In this document: in pieces, positions 45,225 to 57,295 of the stretch
Layout: every line of letters begins with the position of its first letter
Numbering within the stretch: the stretch's first letter is position 1
NCBI RefSeq assembly: GCF_003255815.1
Contig: NC_037683.1
Coordinates: forward strand, 79,635,775 to 79,699,774
Reading direction: 5' to 3'
DNA: 64,000 nt
From: Theropithecus gelada
Lineage: Eukaryota > Chordata > Mammalia > Primates > Cercopithecidae
Notes under the pieces: model-generated
Database searches by the model: none
What the model saw: only the letters and a program-made list of their open reading frames with translations
What the model was told of the DNA's origin: nothing
Made by a program: the position numbers and the translations under genes

Positions 45225-45871
45225 GAAATTTAAACCTGAAAACCATTTACATTAGCACTCCTAAAAGTAAAATGCTTAGATGTAAATCTAAAAAAATACA
45301 TATAAGATCTATATGAGGAAAACTACAAAACTCTGATGAAAGAAATCAAAGAACTAAATAAATGGAGAGATGTTCCATGTTCACGACAGGAAGACTCAAT
45401 ATTACCAACATTTCAGTTTTTCCCAACTTCATCTATATATTCAATGTGATCCCAATCAAAATCCAAGAAAGTTACTTTGTTGATATCAGCAAAGGAATTC
45501 TAAAGTATATGGATAGATAAAAGACTCAGAATAGCCAACATAGTGTTAGCACAGAAAAACAAAGGTGAAAACACAAACACTACCTGACTTCAAGACTTAC
45601 TATACAGTTGCAGTAACTAAGACAGTGTGGTACAGGTGAAAGAATAAGCAAATAGATCAGTGGAACAAAACAGGAAGTCCAGAAATGGGCCCACATAATA
45701 GAGTCAACTAATCTTTGACAAAGGAGCAAAAGCAATACAATGGAGAAGAATAGTCTTCAATTAATGGTACTGGAACAACTGGACAACTACATGCAAAAAA
45801 AAAAAAAAAAAAAATGCACCTAGATACAGACTCCTTATACCCATCCCAAAAGTTAACTCACAATGGATTAT
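45225..45871 (+). pseudogene. L1MB-type LINE ORF2, C-terminal part (decayed)
   Basis: GGAAAACTACAAAACTCTGATG, CATGTTCACGACAGGAAGACTC, CAATCAAAATCC and TGGAACAAAACAGGAAGTCC follow ORF2 order. An internal run of 20 A sits at about 45797-45816. Confidence 0.85.
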
Positions 45872-46172
45872 AGGGCCAGGGTGTGGTGGCTCATGCCTGT
45901 AATCCCAGCACTTTGGGAGGCTGAGGCGGGCAGATCTCCTGAGGTCAGGACTTCAAAACCAGCCTGACCAACATGGAGAAACCCCGTCTCTACTAAAAAT
46001 GCGAAATTAGTTGGGTGTGGTGGCACATGCCTGTAATCCCTAATCCCAGCTACTCAGGAGGCTGAGGCAGGAGAATTACTTGAACCTGGGAGGCAAAGGT
46101 TGCAGTGAGCCGAGATAGCGCAATTGTACTCCAGCCTGGTCAACAAGAACAAAACTCCATCTAAAAAAAAAA
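45872..46172 (+). mobile_element. AluS-class element in the L1
   Basis: Full Alu with AGGTCAGGACTTCAAAACCAGC, and a short duplicated word (TAATCCCTAATCCC) at the start of the right arm. GATTATAG and GATCATAAG are the likely target duplication. Confidence 0.9.
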
Positions 46173-47500
46173 AGATCATAAGCTTAAATGTAAAACAAAA
46201 CAATGAAACTCCTAGAAGATAACGTAAGAGAAAATCAACATGACCTTGGATTTGGAGATGACCTTTTAGATATAACACTAAAGACACAACATATGAAAAA
46301 AATAATTGACAAACTGAACTTCATTAAAATTAAAAGCTTCTGCTCTGTGAATGACTGTCAAAAGAATGAGAAGACAAGCCACTGACAGGGAGAAAATATT
46401 TGCAAAAGACATATCTGATAAAGAACTGTTATCTAAAACACAAAAAGAACTATTAAAACTCAACAATAAGAAACCAATTTCATAAAAATAATATGAGCCA
46501 AAGACCTTGACATCTCACTAAAGAAGATATACAGATGGCAAATAAGCACATGATAAGATGCTCCATATCCTGTAACATCAGGGGAATGCAAATTAAAATA
46601 ACATTGAGATACCACTACCCAACTATTAGAGTGGCCAAACTCTAGAACACTGACAACCCCAAATGCTGGCAAGGATGTGGAACAACAGGAATTCCCATTC
46701 ATTGTTGGTGGAAATATAAAACGGTATAGCTGCTTTGGAAGACAGTTTGCAGTTACTTACAAAAGTAAACATATTCTTATCATAAAACTTGGCAGCTGTG
46801 CCCCTTGGATTTACCCAAAGAAGTGGAAAATTGTGTCCACACAAAAACATGCACGTGGGTGTTTATAGCAGCTTTATTTATAATTGTCATAACCTGGAAG
46901 CAACCAAGATGTCTTTCAATAGGTGTATGGATAAATAAATCATGGTACATCTAAACAATGGGATACTTGGTGCTAAAAGAAATGAGCTATCAAGCCAAGA
47001 AAAGACATGGATGAAACTTAGTGTGTATTATTAAGTATAAGAAGCCAGTCTAAAAAGGCTACATACTATATGATTCCAACTATATGACACTCTGGAAAAT
47101 GCAAACTATGAAGAAAGTAGAAAGATCAGTGGTTACCTGGGGTTATGAGGGAAAGAGGGATTAATAAACAAGGCATAGAGGACTTCCAGGGTGGAAGTCC
47201 CCTGACATTATTCTGTATGATATTATAATGGTGGATATATGTCATTATATGTTTGTCAAACCTACCACAACAAGAATGAACCCTGCTGAAAGCTATGGAC
47301 TTTGAGTGATAATGATGTGTCAATGTAGGTTCATAAACTATGACAAATATACCACTCTGATGGAAGATGTTGATAATGAGGGAGGTTATATATGTAGGGG
47401 GTGTAGGGAGTAGATGGGAAATCTCTGTACCATCCTCTCAATTTTGTTGTGAACCTAAAACTCCTTTAAAAGATAAGTTTATTTAAAAATAAAAAGTAAA
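46173..47500 (+). pseudogene. L1MB-type LINE ORF2 end and 3' untranslated region
   Basis: ORF2 tail phrases (GGAGAAAATATTTGC, AATGCTGGCAAGGATGTGG, GTTGGTGGAAATATAAAACGG) pass into the L1MB 3' region (GACTTTGAGTGATAATGATG, GACAAATATACCACTCTGATGG, GGGAAATCTCTGTACC) and an A-rich end near 47500. The four Alus and one LTR make the host L1 about 6 kb overall. Confidence 0.88.
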
Positions 47501-47514
47501 CGAAGTAAATTTCA

Positions 47515-47820
47515 GAGCTGCAGCTCTGCCCATAGATAAAATTTTCTACTATGGAACAGAAAACCAAATACCACATGTTCTCACCTGTAAATAGAAGCTA
47601 AGCTTTGAGTATATATGGACACAAAGAAGGGAACAACAGACATCAGGGCCTACTTGAGGGAGGAGGGTGAGGATCAAAAAACTACTTATCAGGTACCATT
47701 CTTATTACCTGGGTAACAAAATAATCTGTACACCAAACCCCCACAACACGTAATTTATCTACCTACACAACAAACCTATATATACATGTTCCCCTGAACC
47801 TAGAATAAAAATGTTCCACT
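47515..47820 (+). repeat. Younger L1 (L1PB/L1MA-like) 3' end
   Basis: AACCAAATACCACATGTTCTCACC, GACATCAGGGCCTACTTGAGG, ATCTGTACACCAAACCCCC and TATATACATGTTCCCCTGAACC are the standard 3' end of more recent L1 subfamilies. Confidence 0.85.
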
Positions 47821-49699
47821 GTGATACCTAGAGAACACTTACCTTTTCTCATTCTCAAACCATGCCGTGATAATGGTCTTTACTTTGTAAGACTGAGAGA
47901 CCCAAAACATGATCTTCCCACTCCTTCCATTTTCCCACCAAAGTCCCTGCAGGCTCACAAAGGTGAACCCAAAACTCAGCTATCAGGAAAAAGAGATAAC
48001 CTGCTTAAACTTTGAAAGTGGCTGTTTCTCACCACTTTTAGTTTTCAAGTTATTCAAAATGTGTTTTACTGACTTAACTAGAGTATCCCTTTCCCCCATT
48101 TGGGAGCAGTGATTAGAAGCAAGCTGAATGGAGGCCTAAGCCTCCAGAAACTTCTCTCTTCAATAATTCTCTTTGAAGGAAGGTATAGCCACCAAGATGG
48201 CTCTTCAGTCCCCATCTGTCTTGGGAAGAACCAGAAGGAACATCCTTCAGTTCAGCAGTTTAGTAGTTAGTGATAAACTTTTGAGCACTGACTCTCCATA
48301 CCTCAATTCATTATGTTTGACTCTTCTAACCTAGAATGGTGGGGAAGAACAGACAGGATGACACACAACTTGGCGTAAATAAAACTGGAAGGATCAACAG
48401 TGCTCAACTAGCACAACAGAGAGAGGAAGTGATGCATCTATGATTACCCATATAATTAGAAACAAAGTTTATTCTAGAACCTCGAGACACTGAAATTCTG
48501 CCTAGCATTTATCCTCCGATTTTTCCTACCTCTGCACTCTGAGGTCCTTGTCAATCCTCAGATGCTTGAGGACTCTAGATAATTGAATTAAAATAGTGTA
48601 ATATTATCAGTTTCCAAAAGATGTAATGGAAGCCTCTTCATTTTTTTATTATTATTTTATTTATTTTATTTATTCATTGTTTATCTTTGCTACAACTGAA
48701 ATTTCCCTAAATTGGAAGGCTAACACTTGTCATTCATTCAGTCAGTCAACAAACACATCATTGCACCCTTAGTTCCAAACACTAGACCAGACCCTAGGAC
48801 AGAATGAGGTGCCACATAAACAAGGTCTACTAAGCTTAGAACCTAGAGGATGAAGTACTCTAAATCTGACATTAAAGGAGAGACTGGGTGTTTCTTTTAT
48901 GAAGAGACCCTTGAAGATAGAATGTGGAAGGTTTTCTTCCAGGTCACTTGGAGGTGCTTGGTTTAAACCCTGTTACTAACTAGTAGAGAGAGTAACCCAG
49001 GATCAGAAGAAATGGATAGTCAACTCTTTCTCCTACTCAGTGGTAAATCCTAGCCTTCCCTGTGCATATTCTTGAATCATATCATTATTCTATGACTTAT
49101 AAAGTCCATCCCTTGATTTAATAGTGGGGTTAACATGCTTCTTTAATAATACATAGTAGTGTTAAGTGACAGCTTGCATTCTAGTAGCAAGAGTAATGCT
49201 GAAGTAAGACTAGAAATTATCAATACTTAAGCCCTAGCCTTTTTAGTCACTTCCATTTTTCAGTAAAGGAAAATCAACTTTTTTCCTCATTGACTTCTAT
49301 CCCGCTTTTTTAATAGTAAACATTAAGAGATTTGTGTATCAGGTACCTAGTCATCTCTGTTCTGGTCTTGCTTTGTCATTAGGTGTTAGTTTAAAAGATG
49401 GATAGCCTGTGAAGCTATTCTAATTCGTGATACAGCATTGTCACTAGCGTATAAATAATTAATGAACACGGACTTTTCTAGTGAAGAAAACTGTCAGGCC
49501 CGTTAGATTGAAGTCCAATTTCAGTTCCCTTCCTGTGACTTTTTATTGAAATTTTTACAACGTAGAATCATCTTTCAGTAATGCAATAAAATAACACTAA
49601 TTCAGACTGTAGAGGCTTGAGGGGGTTGGAGGGGAACCAGTCAGTACGAATAAAAAACATGTTTTTTGAAGTGAAGATATATTAAGAAATGTCATGAAT
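47821..49699. other. Mostly unique sequence
   Basis: No gene is recognised. A TTATTATTATTTTATTTATT tract lies at 48640-48675, and an antisense L2-like 3' end at 48728-48830 (TCATTCATTCAGTCAGTCAAC). Confidence 0.5.
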
Positions 49700-50275
49700 T
49701 GAACTCTGCTACCAAGGGCTTTTCCAGTGGAACTGTTCTCGTAAGAGATGGCTTGGTTGCCAAGAGAGACTCACTCCGGCTTAAGTAAAGGGACATGCAT
49801 GAGGATAGCAAATGCTCTCAGTGTCCCATGCATACTTCCTCAGCATTCCTGATTCTTACATGCAGATGGCTTCTTAGTGAAGGTCCACTTAAGAACTATC
49901 TCTGGCTGTAGGAGCATGTGAGGTCTATGCTGGCTAGGACAGAAGTGTTGGGAAGTTATCTATCCCTGCAGAGGAGCCTCAAACAATGGAAGGCAGAAGT
50001 TGGTGGATAAATAACTCAGCTCCTCACTGCTCTTATGGGACAACTCTGAGGCATGTTGGAGAGGCCCCCAGTGAGATTGTACCCCAGTGGCCCACAGCAG
50101 TAACCTTCTTATCCACACACATTACATTGGCTTTCTTTCCTTCCTTGTTTCAATTTCCCACTCTTCTGCCAGTGTTCCCTGGGACCACCTCTCAAACAAA
50201 CTACTTTCCCTGAAAACCTTGTTTCAGGTCTACTTCTGGAAGAACCCAATTAATACTGTAATGAAAGTACTGAAA
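49700..50275 (+). repeat. ERVL-class LTR-like remnant
   Basis: The right part reads CCACCTCTCAAACAAACTAC, TTTCCCTGAAAACCTTGTTTCAGG and CTTCTGGAAGAACCCAATTAATAC, like the 3' end of an old ERVL/MaLR LTR. The left limit is uncertain. The two overlapping frames (75 and 67 codons) in it are incidental. Confidence 0.45.
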
Positions 50276-50923
50276 GACTACAAGAGATGATCTTATTTCC
50301 TGTTTATTTTCTTCTCCTACATGTTATTAAAAGAAAAAGTTTAGAGCCACTGCATTTAACACAGTTTATTCAGGCAAAGAACAATTCATGAATTGGGCAA
50401 CACTCACACGAGTTACCATAATATTAGCAAAGTGTTATCATCATTTAGTAAAAGGTAGGTGAAAAACCTAAAAAATAATACAATGCTATCTCGTAAATGT
50501 AGACTGTCTTTTCCATGTACTCGCATATTGTTGAAAAGACAATTATTAAATTGTATAGTGAAAATGGAAACCAGAAGAGGTTTAGATCACTCCACTCAAC
50601 AATGTGAGCAGTGGGCTTTTATAGGACAAACATGGAAGCAAAGCAGGGAAATCACCCGATTGGCTTCAGGTAAGCTTCTGCCTTCTTTGTGCATGGTGTG
50701 ATGAGTTGGCTGCCTTTGGTTGGGTGAAGATGGGCTATTCGTGACTGGCTGAAACCTGGCTATTTGTTATAAAAAAAAATCCACTCCTAGTTATGTTCTG
50801 GTTTGTTTATGTACTAAGCTGGGTTGCAGTTTGTTAGGTAGAAACTCAAAGTACAGAGATAGCCTTAGGCCAGTGGCCTTTTGCTATTTAGTTTAACAAC
50901 GTCTTAGCATGTCTTATACAATA
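50276..50923. other. Unique sequence
   Basis: No gene or repeat is recognised. Confidence 0.45.
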
Positions 50924-51482
50924 CTGTTGACCCTTGAACAGCAGGGTTTGAACTGCATGGGTCCACTTGTACATGGATTTTTTTCAATAAACATATTGGA
51001 AAATATTTTGGATATTTGTGATAATTCAAAAAACCTACAGATGAACCACACAGCCTAGAAATATCAAAAAAATTAAAAAAATTGATATGTCATAAATGCA
51101 TAATATTTATGTAGATACTAGTTTATTTTATCGTTTACTATCATAGCTATTATAAAAAGTTAAGATGTATCAAAACTTGCACACTTACCATACATGACAC
51201 CATTCCCTGCAGAAAGAAATGCAAACAGAGATAGATGCATTATTAAATCATAACTGCATAAAATTAACTGCAGTACATACTGTACTACTGTAGTGATTTT
51301 GTAGCCGCCTCCTGTTGCTATTGCAGTGAGCTCAAGTGTTGTGACTATCTGCTTAAAATGCCCTGATGCTAATTATCTCTGCGTGAACATTCGTTTTTTC
51401 AGTAAATCGCATATTGCAGTAAAACGCGATCTCTTGAAGTTCTTGGGTATTTTCCATCGTGTTTTTAGCAATACCATAAACC

Positions 51483-51665
51483 TTGAATAACACTATGGAA
51501 CCCATACAAAGTGCTACTATTGATGCTGAGAGTGCTTCCAAGAAGCAGAGAAAAGTCATGACTCTACAAGAAAAAGTTGAACTGCTTGATATGTACCATA
51601 GATTGAGGTCTGCAGCTGCGGTTGCCCACTGTGTCAGAGAGGCAATTCATCTTGTAAACAGATAA
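51483..51665 (+). pseudogene. Tigger transposase N-terminal fragment
   Basis: The translation begins MEPIQSATIDAESASKKQRK and has the helix-turn-helix motif of pogo-family transposases (EKVELLDMYHRLRSAAAVAH). It stops at HLVNR. The DDE catalytic domain is absent, so no function is expected. Confidence 0.75.
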
Positions 51666-51734
51666 CATAAATTTACAGTATTGGTAAATACGGTACAGTA
51701 CTGTAAATGTATTTTCTCTTTCTCATTATTATTT

Positions 51735-52036
51735 TTATTTTTTTATTTTTTATGAGATGGAGTCTCACTTGGTCACCCAGGCTGGAGTGCAGTGACTGGA
51801 TCTCGGCTCACTGCAACCTCTACCTCCTGTGTTCAAGTGATTCTCCTGCTTCACCCTCCCAAGTAACTGGGATTACAGACACGTGTCACCACACCTGGCT
51901 AATTTTTGTATTTTTAGTAGAGACGGGGTTTCACCATGTTGGCCAGACTGGTCTCAAACTCCTGACTTCAGGTGATCCTCCCACCTTGGTCTTTCAAAGT
52001 GCTGGGATTACAGGAATCAGTCACTGTGCCCAGCCA
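51735..52036 (-). mobile_element. AluS-class element inside the Tigger
   Basis: Full antisense Alu (GAGATGGAGTCTCACTTGGTC to CACTGTGCCCAGCC). It interrupts the Tigger between GTAAATGTATTTTCTC and ATGATTTTCTTAGTAAC. Confidence 0.88.
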
Positions 52037-52267
52037 CATGATTTTCTTAGTAACATTTTTTTCTCTGGCCTTACGTCATTGTAAGAATAGAGTATGTAAC
52101 AAATATAACAAAAAATATGTATTAATTGACCATTTTTGTCACTAGTAAAGCTTCAGTCAACAGTAGGCTATAAGCAAAGTTTTTGGAGAGTCAAAAGCTA
52201 TATATGGATTTTCAACTGTGTGGGGGTTGGCACCTCTAAGCTTTGCATTGTTCAAAGGTCAACTGTA

Positions 52268-52654
52268 CTCTGTTCATATTAGAAGTTAAATAACTTTTGT
52301 GGGGTGAATTGATGATATTTTGTAGGACAAAGTGGTTTGCTAAATTCTGGCTTCCCTTGAGGCTCAACTGGGGACACTTAGCAATATGCAGGAAGAAGGG
52401 AGGTGCTGACAGCTACAGGTCAATTGATTCATTGCATTGTTAAAGATTTGTAATCACTCTGAAATCCTGTTTCCCAAGGATAAATTTTGTCTCTAAGGTT
52501 GATAATGAATCAGCTTAGACGTTTCTCGTGTTTCTGTTGATTCTAGTCTGATTGTCTTAGATCTAGATGCTATGCACTTAATAAAGAATGACATGTACGC
52601 ATTGGGAGGCAGCCTGACAGAGGGATTAAAAACAAGGAGGGGCTCTGGCACCAC
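52268..52654. other. Unique sequence
   Basis: No repeat or gene is recognised. Confidence 0.5.
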
Positions 52655-52865
52655 ACTGTCTACTTGAGTCCTGGCACTGCCACTTACTGAGTGACCTTGG
52701 ACAAGTTGTTTAACCCTCCATGCCTGCTATCCTCATTTGTAAAATAGAAATCATAATACTCAGCCTTGCAAACTCATTTTGAGGATTATTTCTAGAACAG
52801 CACCTAGACCTGTGCTTAGCACATAGTAAGTCACCATAAAGTTAGCAAGTATTATCGTCATTTAG
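52655..52865 (+). repeat. MIR SINE fragment
   Basis: CCACTTACTGAGTGACCTTGGACAAGTTG, TCCTCATTTGTAAAATAG and GTGCTTAGCACATAGTAAG give a near complete MIR. Confidence 0.85.
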
Positions 52866-53044
52866 TAAGAAGTAGATGAAAAGCCTAAAAATAATACATC
52901 AATCGCTAGCAAACATCAACTGCTTTTTCCACGTGCTTGCATATTGTCAAGAAAGATAATTCTTAAACCTTGTAGTGAAAATGGAAAATACTTATGAGTA
53001 AGGTTTGCCATTACACAGATAGATGGGGGTGAGGGGGCAAAAGA

Positions 53045-53110
53045 AGAAAACCAGCCCTTGTTGAGGGTCATCTACGTGCCAGGCACTTTATGGAAATTGC
53101 CTTATTAACT
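53045..53110 (-). repeat. Short MIR fragment
   Basis: TGAGGGTCATCTACGTGCCAGGCACTTTATGG is the reverse complement of a MIR end. Confidence 0.55.
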
Positions 53111-54755
53111 CAAACAGTTTTCATGGCATTCAATCCAGATCTGCACAGTCCAAATCTTGCTGTCCCACTCTCTCTCCCAAATAAAACAAAATTCCTGCCC
53201 AACTTTCTCCAGTAAACTGTGTAAGAAGTGTAAGAAGGCATGACTGTGGATTTGAGTCTGCCCGGTCATTGTGACCTTGAGTGACCTCTCTGGCCCTCTC
53301 TGGCCCTCTATCTCTTCCTGTTTTCCACCTTAGTTCTCTTTTCTTTTCTCGTGGGACAGACTCATCTAAGATTAGCTCCAGATACTCATGCCCCTCAGTG
53401 TCCCGGTTCGGTTTCTCCCTATCTCGGTCCTGTTTCTCCCTAACTCTGGACCCTGTTGGCCATGGTGCTTCAACTGCCAAATCCATTGTGAAGCAGCTAA
53501 ACTAGTGCCTGAGCTGGGACGAACAGGGAGCCCAGGCCCCTGGGTGTGCCCTGAGCTGTGTATACTTCCTCTTGCCTTTGACTTGTTTTCATTCCATGGG
53601 TCGGAGAGAAGACTATATTTTTACTGTGGCTCCAAAGGAAAGATGCTGCGTCAGTATTGCTTTAGGCATCCCATAGTTGGGGAATCTTCCCTGTGTTCCT
53701 AAATTTCAGTGAAGCAAGTGACTTTTCAAAATAACAAATCAATTTGAGGTTTCTTATGTCCACAGCCTTGCTTCTTAGAGAGCTGTTTTGATGTTAAGTT
53801 TGGGGAGTGACTCCACCTTTGTCCTTAAGTGTCACTGAACTATATACCTGGCATGTAGTTAGGTTAAGCAAAATATCACTGGTAAGTGAAGTTGCATAGA
53901 GGCCTTTCAATACCCTGCTTAAGAGCTTATAAGCAAATATGGCCACTAGTAAAGAATAAGTGTTATGCAAACAAGAAAGTATGCAAATTCTGGTCATGCT
54001 CATTAGCAAAGGCTTTTCTTGCAATAGACTGAGTGCAATTTTTCAGGATTTAATAAACTGGACAAAATATATCAGCAAGTTCTTTTTTCCTTTGCTCTCC
54101 TTACCTAGTCAAGACTAATAAAATACCACGTATTTAATGACATATGCATTGCCTATTTCCATTGCACGTGGGAACTTAAGCATGCAATCTTTTTTCTTTA
54201 ATTATCTGACTCCAAACATTCAGTATTTTTGCAAGATCTGAAGTTATTATTTCACTTTTGAATAAGAATTGCTTTTCCCCTCCAGACACATAATCTCTAA
54301 TCATTTTCTTCAGAATAAAGTTGACAATTCATTTTTCTGCTAAGCAATAAGACACGACTGCCTGTGTGCATAATGAAGGATTCCAAAAACCTGGATTTAC
54401 TGTGAAGCACATAGCAAAACTAATTGCATTTAACCACAAAAGTCTGATCAGCATAAACAATAGAACATAGACACTCACTGAATGACAGCACCAGAAAGGA
54501 CTTTAGAGATAATTTATTATCAGCTCAGCTTACAGATGAGAAAACTCAGGCCTAGAAAGATCTGGGTCTAAAATCTCACTTCCCAGGGCCTCTGTACGGT
54601 GTTCTTTTTACTTAAGCTAAGCTACTTTCTCATACACTTTACATTTTGAAAAAAATATGTTTGAATGTACTTGACAAGAAATCTAATTTCCTGAAGGACA
54701 TGTGTATTTTAAATTTTATTGCAAGACCAGGTCAAATGTGACATACACCAGGCAA
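53111..54755. other. Unique sequence with one old-repeat patch
   Basis: At 54490-54560, GGACTTTAGAGATAATTTATT then ACAGATGAGAAAACTCAGGCC is a common ancient mammalian repeat phrase. The opposed frames at 53130-53702 are not family-like. No gene is seen. Confidence 0.5.
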
Positions 54756-54985
54756 AATTTCCAACTCTCTCCCCAGGCAGGAAGAGCCTTTCTCTCTGAA
54801 TTCCCATAAGACATTCTTCACCTATCACATAACACTTGCCTCTTCTCATCTTATATTACATTTACCTGGGTCCATGTCTTACCACCTCTAGTAGACAATG
54901 AGCTCCTTAAGAGGAGAATTTCTTTCATATCTTTCCAATTCCCTAAGTGCTTATTACACTGACTATATTAGTGCAGACATAGAAT
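54756..54985 (+). repeat. L2 LINE 3' fragment
   Basis: CAGGCAGGAAGAGCCTTTCTCTCTG, ATCACATAACACTTG and GACAATGAGCTCCTTAAGAGG match the L2 3' untranslated region. Confidence 0.6.
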
Positions 54986-55445
54986 CTCGATTTCTTTCCC
55001 TTATTTCTTCTCCCCTGCCCCTCTAAACTTTTTCCAAGTCTCTAAAATAATATTAACTCTTCTATTCTGAGGAAATAGTTTTCTGTTAATTTTAAACTGG
55101 TAAGATGATGGGGCAGTGCAGCTGATATGCAGGAGGAGTCTGCAACTTGATCATGTAATGGTATTATACTTCATTTCTTTATTTTTGGCTTCAAGTAAAT
55201 CCAAGCAGGGTGAAATAAAGCTCAAGCTCAAACTTGTGGAATATTTTAAGTAATTAAGGAGTTTAAATTCATTTTTCTTCTTGCGCTTCAGTTTTAAGAG
55301 TAATTTAATTAAAATTTGCAATTTGCTTTTTGTTATTGTTGCTTCTAGAATTAGGATTAAAACTGAGATTCCATTGCAGCCACCTAGGAGAAAGTCAAAG
55401 GTTGGGCAGTGTTATTTAAAGACCTCTTCTAGCTGTTTTATATCT
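54986..55445. other. Unique sequence
   Basis: No gene or repeat is recognised. Confidence 0.45.
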
Positions 55446-55910
55446 TCATCCATTTGGTCAAAAAGTCTTTATTGAACACCTGCCATGTGTCAGTCTGTTA
55501 CTGGACTACGTACTGTGAATATACAGTGGTGGATAAGAAAGAAGTGGTTCCCTTCCTTCAGAAAACTCATAATGATGGCAAAACTCAGAATGATGGGGAG
55601 GGCAGGTAAGTCACTGAGACATTACAGTAAGGTGTGATGGCTTTGATGGGAGCAACTCAGGGCTTCTGTGCAAACGCACAGAAGAAGCATTTACACTCAA
55701 TCATGAAGACAGCAGGGAAGGCTTTCTGGAGAGCGGTATCTGTTCTGAAGCCAGGGGGCTGAGTTAGCCAGGATAGAGAAAACCACATGTGCAAAGTCTC
55801 AGAGGCAAGAGAGAGAGCTTGATGTATTTAGGAAGTGAAAGGAGCCCAGAAGGTCTAGGGTTTGGAATGGAGGCTCAGTTACAACAGGGGCCTCAGTAAT
55901 GTGAATAAGT
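55446..55910 (-). repeat. L2-type LINE fragment, antisense, first part
   Basis: GTCTTTATTGAACACCTGCCATGTGTCAG, GGCTTTCTGGAGAGC and GTGCAAAGTCTCAGAGGC are the reverse complement of an L2 3' end. A related segment resumes at 56690. Confidence 0.6.
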
Positions 55911-55969
55911 AAAGTGGGCCTTCATGACCTTTCAAGAAAGGGCGCCTGCAAGTTGGCTCCTGCTGCTTA

Positions 55970-56164
55970 CTGCCAGGCAGAAGGATAGCCCTATATTATT
56001 ATATTTACAAATTTTCCAACAGAAACTTGGAGTCTGGATTTTTATAAGAAATTGGCCAATTTTTAAATGTTGGTTATTAGGAAACTTTTTAAACACAGTG
56101 TGGTCCAATAACATGGTCTGCCAGCTGGATCCAACCTATGGCTATTAGTTGATAATCTCTGATC
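55970..56164. repeat. hAT-like DNA transposon fragment
   Basis: CCAGCTGGATCCAACCTATGGC then GTTGATAATCTCTGATCTAG resembles the end of a common hAT/Charlie element. The two opposed short frames over it (60 and 74 codons) come from this repeat. Confidence 0.45.
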
Positions 56165-56352
56165 TAGAGCAATGATTCTCCAAGTGGGGTTCAGAGACCA
56201 GCACCAGTATCACCTGTGAGCTTCTCAGAAATGCAGATCCTCACTGTCTACCTCACACCTAATGAATCAAAAATGCTGTGGGTGGCCCAGCAATCTGTGA
56301 TTTAATCAGCCCTCCCGGTGATTCTGATGCCGCTAAAGTTTGAGACCCATAG
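56165..56352 (+). mobile_element. MER5A-type hAT DNA transposon
   Basis: GCAATGATTCTCCAAGTGGGGTTC, TATCACCTGTGAGCTTCTCAG and CCCAGCAATCTGTGATTTAATC then GGTGATTCTGATGC follow MER5A order. Confidence 0.8.
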
Positions 56353-56357
56353 GCTTG

Positions 56358-56664
56358 AAGCTGTGCTATTCAATATGGTAGCCACATGGGCCATTAAATA
56401 CCTGAAATGTTGCTTCTCCACACTGAGACATGCACCACATGTGAAATACATACTGGTTTTCAAAGATTTTGTATGAACAAAATGTAAACTATCTCAATAA
56501 TATTTTTATATTGATTATATGCTGAAATTATATTTTGAATGTATTGGGTTAAGTAAAATATATAACTAAAATTGATTTCATCTGTTTCTTTTTATTTTTA
56601 AAAATTTGTCTACTAGAAAACTCAAAATTACATGTGTTTTATTTCCATTGCCGAGTGCTAGTCT
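56358..56664. repeat. hAT-like nonautonomous element
   Basis: Left GCTGTGCTATTCAATATGGTAGCC and right TTTCCATTGCCGAGTGCTAG resemble a pair of inverted ends. The centre is AT-rich (GAATGTATTGGGTTAAG). The family is not named. Confidence 0.5.
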
Positions 56665-56689
56665 AGAGTATATTTTGTGAGGCAGTGAA

Positions 56690-57075
56690 CAACAAGCCTT
56701 ACAAGACTTTGTAGGTCATCTTAAAGACCTATGCTTTATCTTGAGAGCAAGGAAAAAAAAAAAAAAAAACCTCAAAATGATCTAAGTAGGATGACAAGTC
56801 AGATCAGATTGATGTTTTAGACAAACACTGACTGGAGTATGTCTCATACAATGAAGGGGTGCCAGATTACACATACTGAAACCAGATGGAATAATCCAGC
56901 GGGAAGATGCTGGACTGGCGTTGATGTTCTGTATATTCAATTAATGTATTTATTCAGTGCATATTACTTAGCTGGGTGAAGAGGACAGGTTCACCCAAAC
57001 AGGAATAACATAGTCTGTGTCCTCAAAGGAGTGTATAGTCTAGTACAGAAAACCCTCAGAGGCAGCTTGGAGTTC
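56690..57075 (-). repeat. L2-type LINE fragment, antisense, second part
   Basis: GACTTTGTAGGTCATC, CTATGCTTTATCTTGAG and GATGACAAGTCAGATCAG resume the element broken near 55910. It has an internal A run at 56754-56769. Confidence 0.5.
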
Positions 57076-57079
57076 TAAT

Positions 57080-57261
57080 TGAAGTATTAGTTAGGAGCAA
57101 GGACCCTGGAGCTGGTCTGCCTGGAGTTTGTATCCCAGCTCGATTATTTACTAGCTGAGTGACCCTGGGCAAGTGACTTAACTTCTCTAAGCCTCCACTT
57201 TCTTGTCTGTAGAAGAGAAATAATAATAGTGTCTACCTCATAAATCTATTGCAAAGACTTA

Positions 57262-57263
<2 letters not shown>
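57080..57263 (+). repeat. MIR SINE fragment
   Basis: GAGTTTGTATCCCAGCTCG, TAGCTGAGTGACCCTGGGCAAG and TAATAATAGTGTCTACCTC follow MIR order closely. Confidence 0.85.

Positions 57264-57295
<32 letters not shown>
57264..57295. repeat. (TG)n microsatellite
   Basis: About 15 pure GT units right at the end of a MIR. Confidence 0.92.

Larger units (their letters stand above)
50924..52265 (+). mobile_element. Tigger-type (pogo) DNA transposon, internally deleted
   Basis: The left end TGTTGACCCTTGAACAGCAGG and the right end GCATTGTTCAAAGGTCAACTG form the terminal inverted repeat. TA at 50922-50923 and TA at 52266-52267 are the target duplication. The middle carries a 60-codon start (51483-51665) with KKQRKVMTLQEKVELLDMYH and SAAAVAH, the CENP-B/psq-like DNA-binding start of a Tigger transposase, after which the frame is lost. 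Without the Alu the element is about 1.0 kb, so most of the transposase is deleted. Confidence 0.85.
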
